Positions 63,896-64,000 of a stretch of 64,000 bases of DNA are shown in pieces; within the stretch, counting starts at the first letter, position 1, and the number at the start of each line of letters is the position of its first letter. The position numbers and the translations under genes are program-made. The stretch is from contig CAMDEF010000006.1 of assembly GCA_945895265.1 (NCBI GenBank), forward strand, positions 62,001 to 126,000, read 5' to 3'. The notes below the pieces were generated by a model. The model saw only the letters and a program-made list of their open reading frames with translations. It was not told where the DNA came from and did no database searches. This DNA is from Bordetella parapertussis. GTDB taxonomy: Bacteria > Pseudomonadota > Gammaproteobacteria > Burkholderiales > Burkholderiaceae_B.

Positions 63896-64000
63896 AGTGA
63901 ACCTTCTTTTCAAGATAACGAGTTTTGATCAAGGTCAACGCCAGGACAATCACCAAGAACACAATCGTCACGGCCGAGGCGTAGCCCGACTTAAAGAATT
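63888..64000 (-). CDS. Ugp-type ABC transporter permease (UgpA-like), C-terminal end only
   Basis: The last 37 codons are visible: FFKSGYASAVTIVFLVIVLA, then LTLIKTRYLEKKVHYV and a TAG stop at 63888-63890. This is the terminal helix and basic tail of UgpA/MalF-class permeases. The rest lies beyond the right edge. It completes the importer with the two downstream genes; the ATPase is not in the window. Confidence 0.8.
   Translation of the reverse strand, partial: FFKSGYASAVTIVFLVIVLALTLIKTRYLEKKVHYV

Overview
The window looks like a chromosomal segment of a betaproteobacterium, most likely Burkholderiales of the Alcaligenaceae type. This is inferred from protein character and gene order (fabG-fabD-fabH-plsX-rpmF-yceD, rluC/rne, trpB-trpA-accD, fdxA, a PhaZ depolymerase, an orphan RsxB next to nth), not from a marker gene. 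No rRNA, tRNA, transposase, phage gene or cas gene was seen.

From 1 to about 30.3 kb lies mostly housekeeping DNA. It holds a minus-strand fatty-acid/phospholipid operon (partial fabG, fabD, fabH, plsX, rpmF, yceD), a divergent maf (yceF type) and tetrapyrrole-methylase-like gene, amiD, msrPQ, a gph-like phosphatase and rluC. rne follows with a long structured leader, then trpB-trpA-accD, relA, ridA, pncB, fdxA, fpr, phaZ, an RsxB-like ferredoxin, nth and a five-gene branched-chain-amino-acid type ABC importer (livG-livF-livK-livH-livM).

From about 30.3 kb to the right edge the window becomes a phosphorus-scavenging and membrane-lipid-remodelling region. It contains: a PhnSTUV-like importer operon ending in a metallophosphodiesterase; a small unknown gene; a GT28 glycolipid synthase-like gene convergent with and overlapping a PlcP-type phospholipase C; a DUF1045 (2H phosphoesterase) gene divergent from a C-P lyase operon phnGHIJKLM; a PhnZ-type HD oxygenase; a Dpp-type importer whose operon ends in a formylglycine phosphonate monoester hydrolase and a HAD phosphatase; a GT4 glycosyltransferase divergent from an Mpo1-like membrane protein; a membrane-anchored class III aminotransferase divergent from a phosphatidylserine-decarboxylase-like gene and an LplT-like transporter; an outer-membrane barrel protein; and an Ugp-like importer with a second metallophosphodiesterase, cut by the window end.

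Eight good matches and one weak match to the 18-bp PHO box (two TGTCAT-like halves 11 bp apart) lie upstream of genes in this region. Together they suggest one PhoB regulon. Organophosphonates, phosphonate monoesters and glycerophosphodiesters would be imported and stripped of phosphate, while PlcP turns phospholipids into diacylglycerol that the glycosyltransferases re-head with sugar. The unassigned parts are the 86-residue PHO-box gene, the aminotransferase/decarboxylase/LplT unit and the peptide-type importer tied to the phosphonate esterase.

Three repeat families stand out. One is a 201-bp element present twice in direct orientation (30353-30553 and 59595-59795), each copy closed by perfect 35-bp inverted arms whose four differences between copies are all compensated. 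The second is an array of CAGAGA-headed units every 38-39 bp at 53.1 kb, with a related 31-bp array at 55.4 kb. The third is a heptanucleotide repeat between fabH and fabD.
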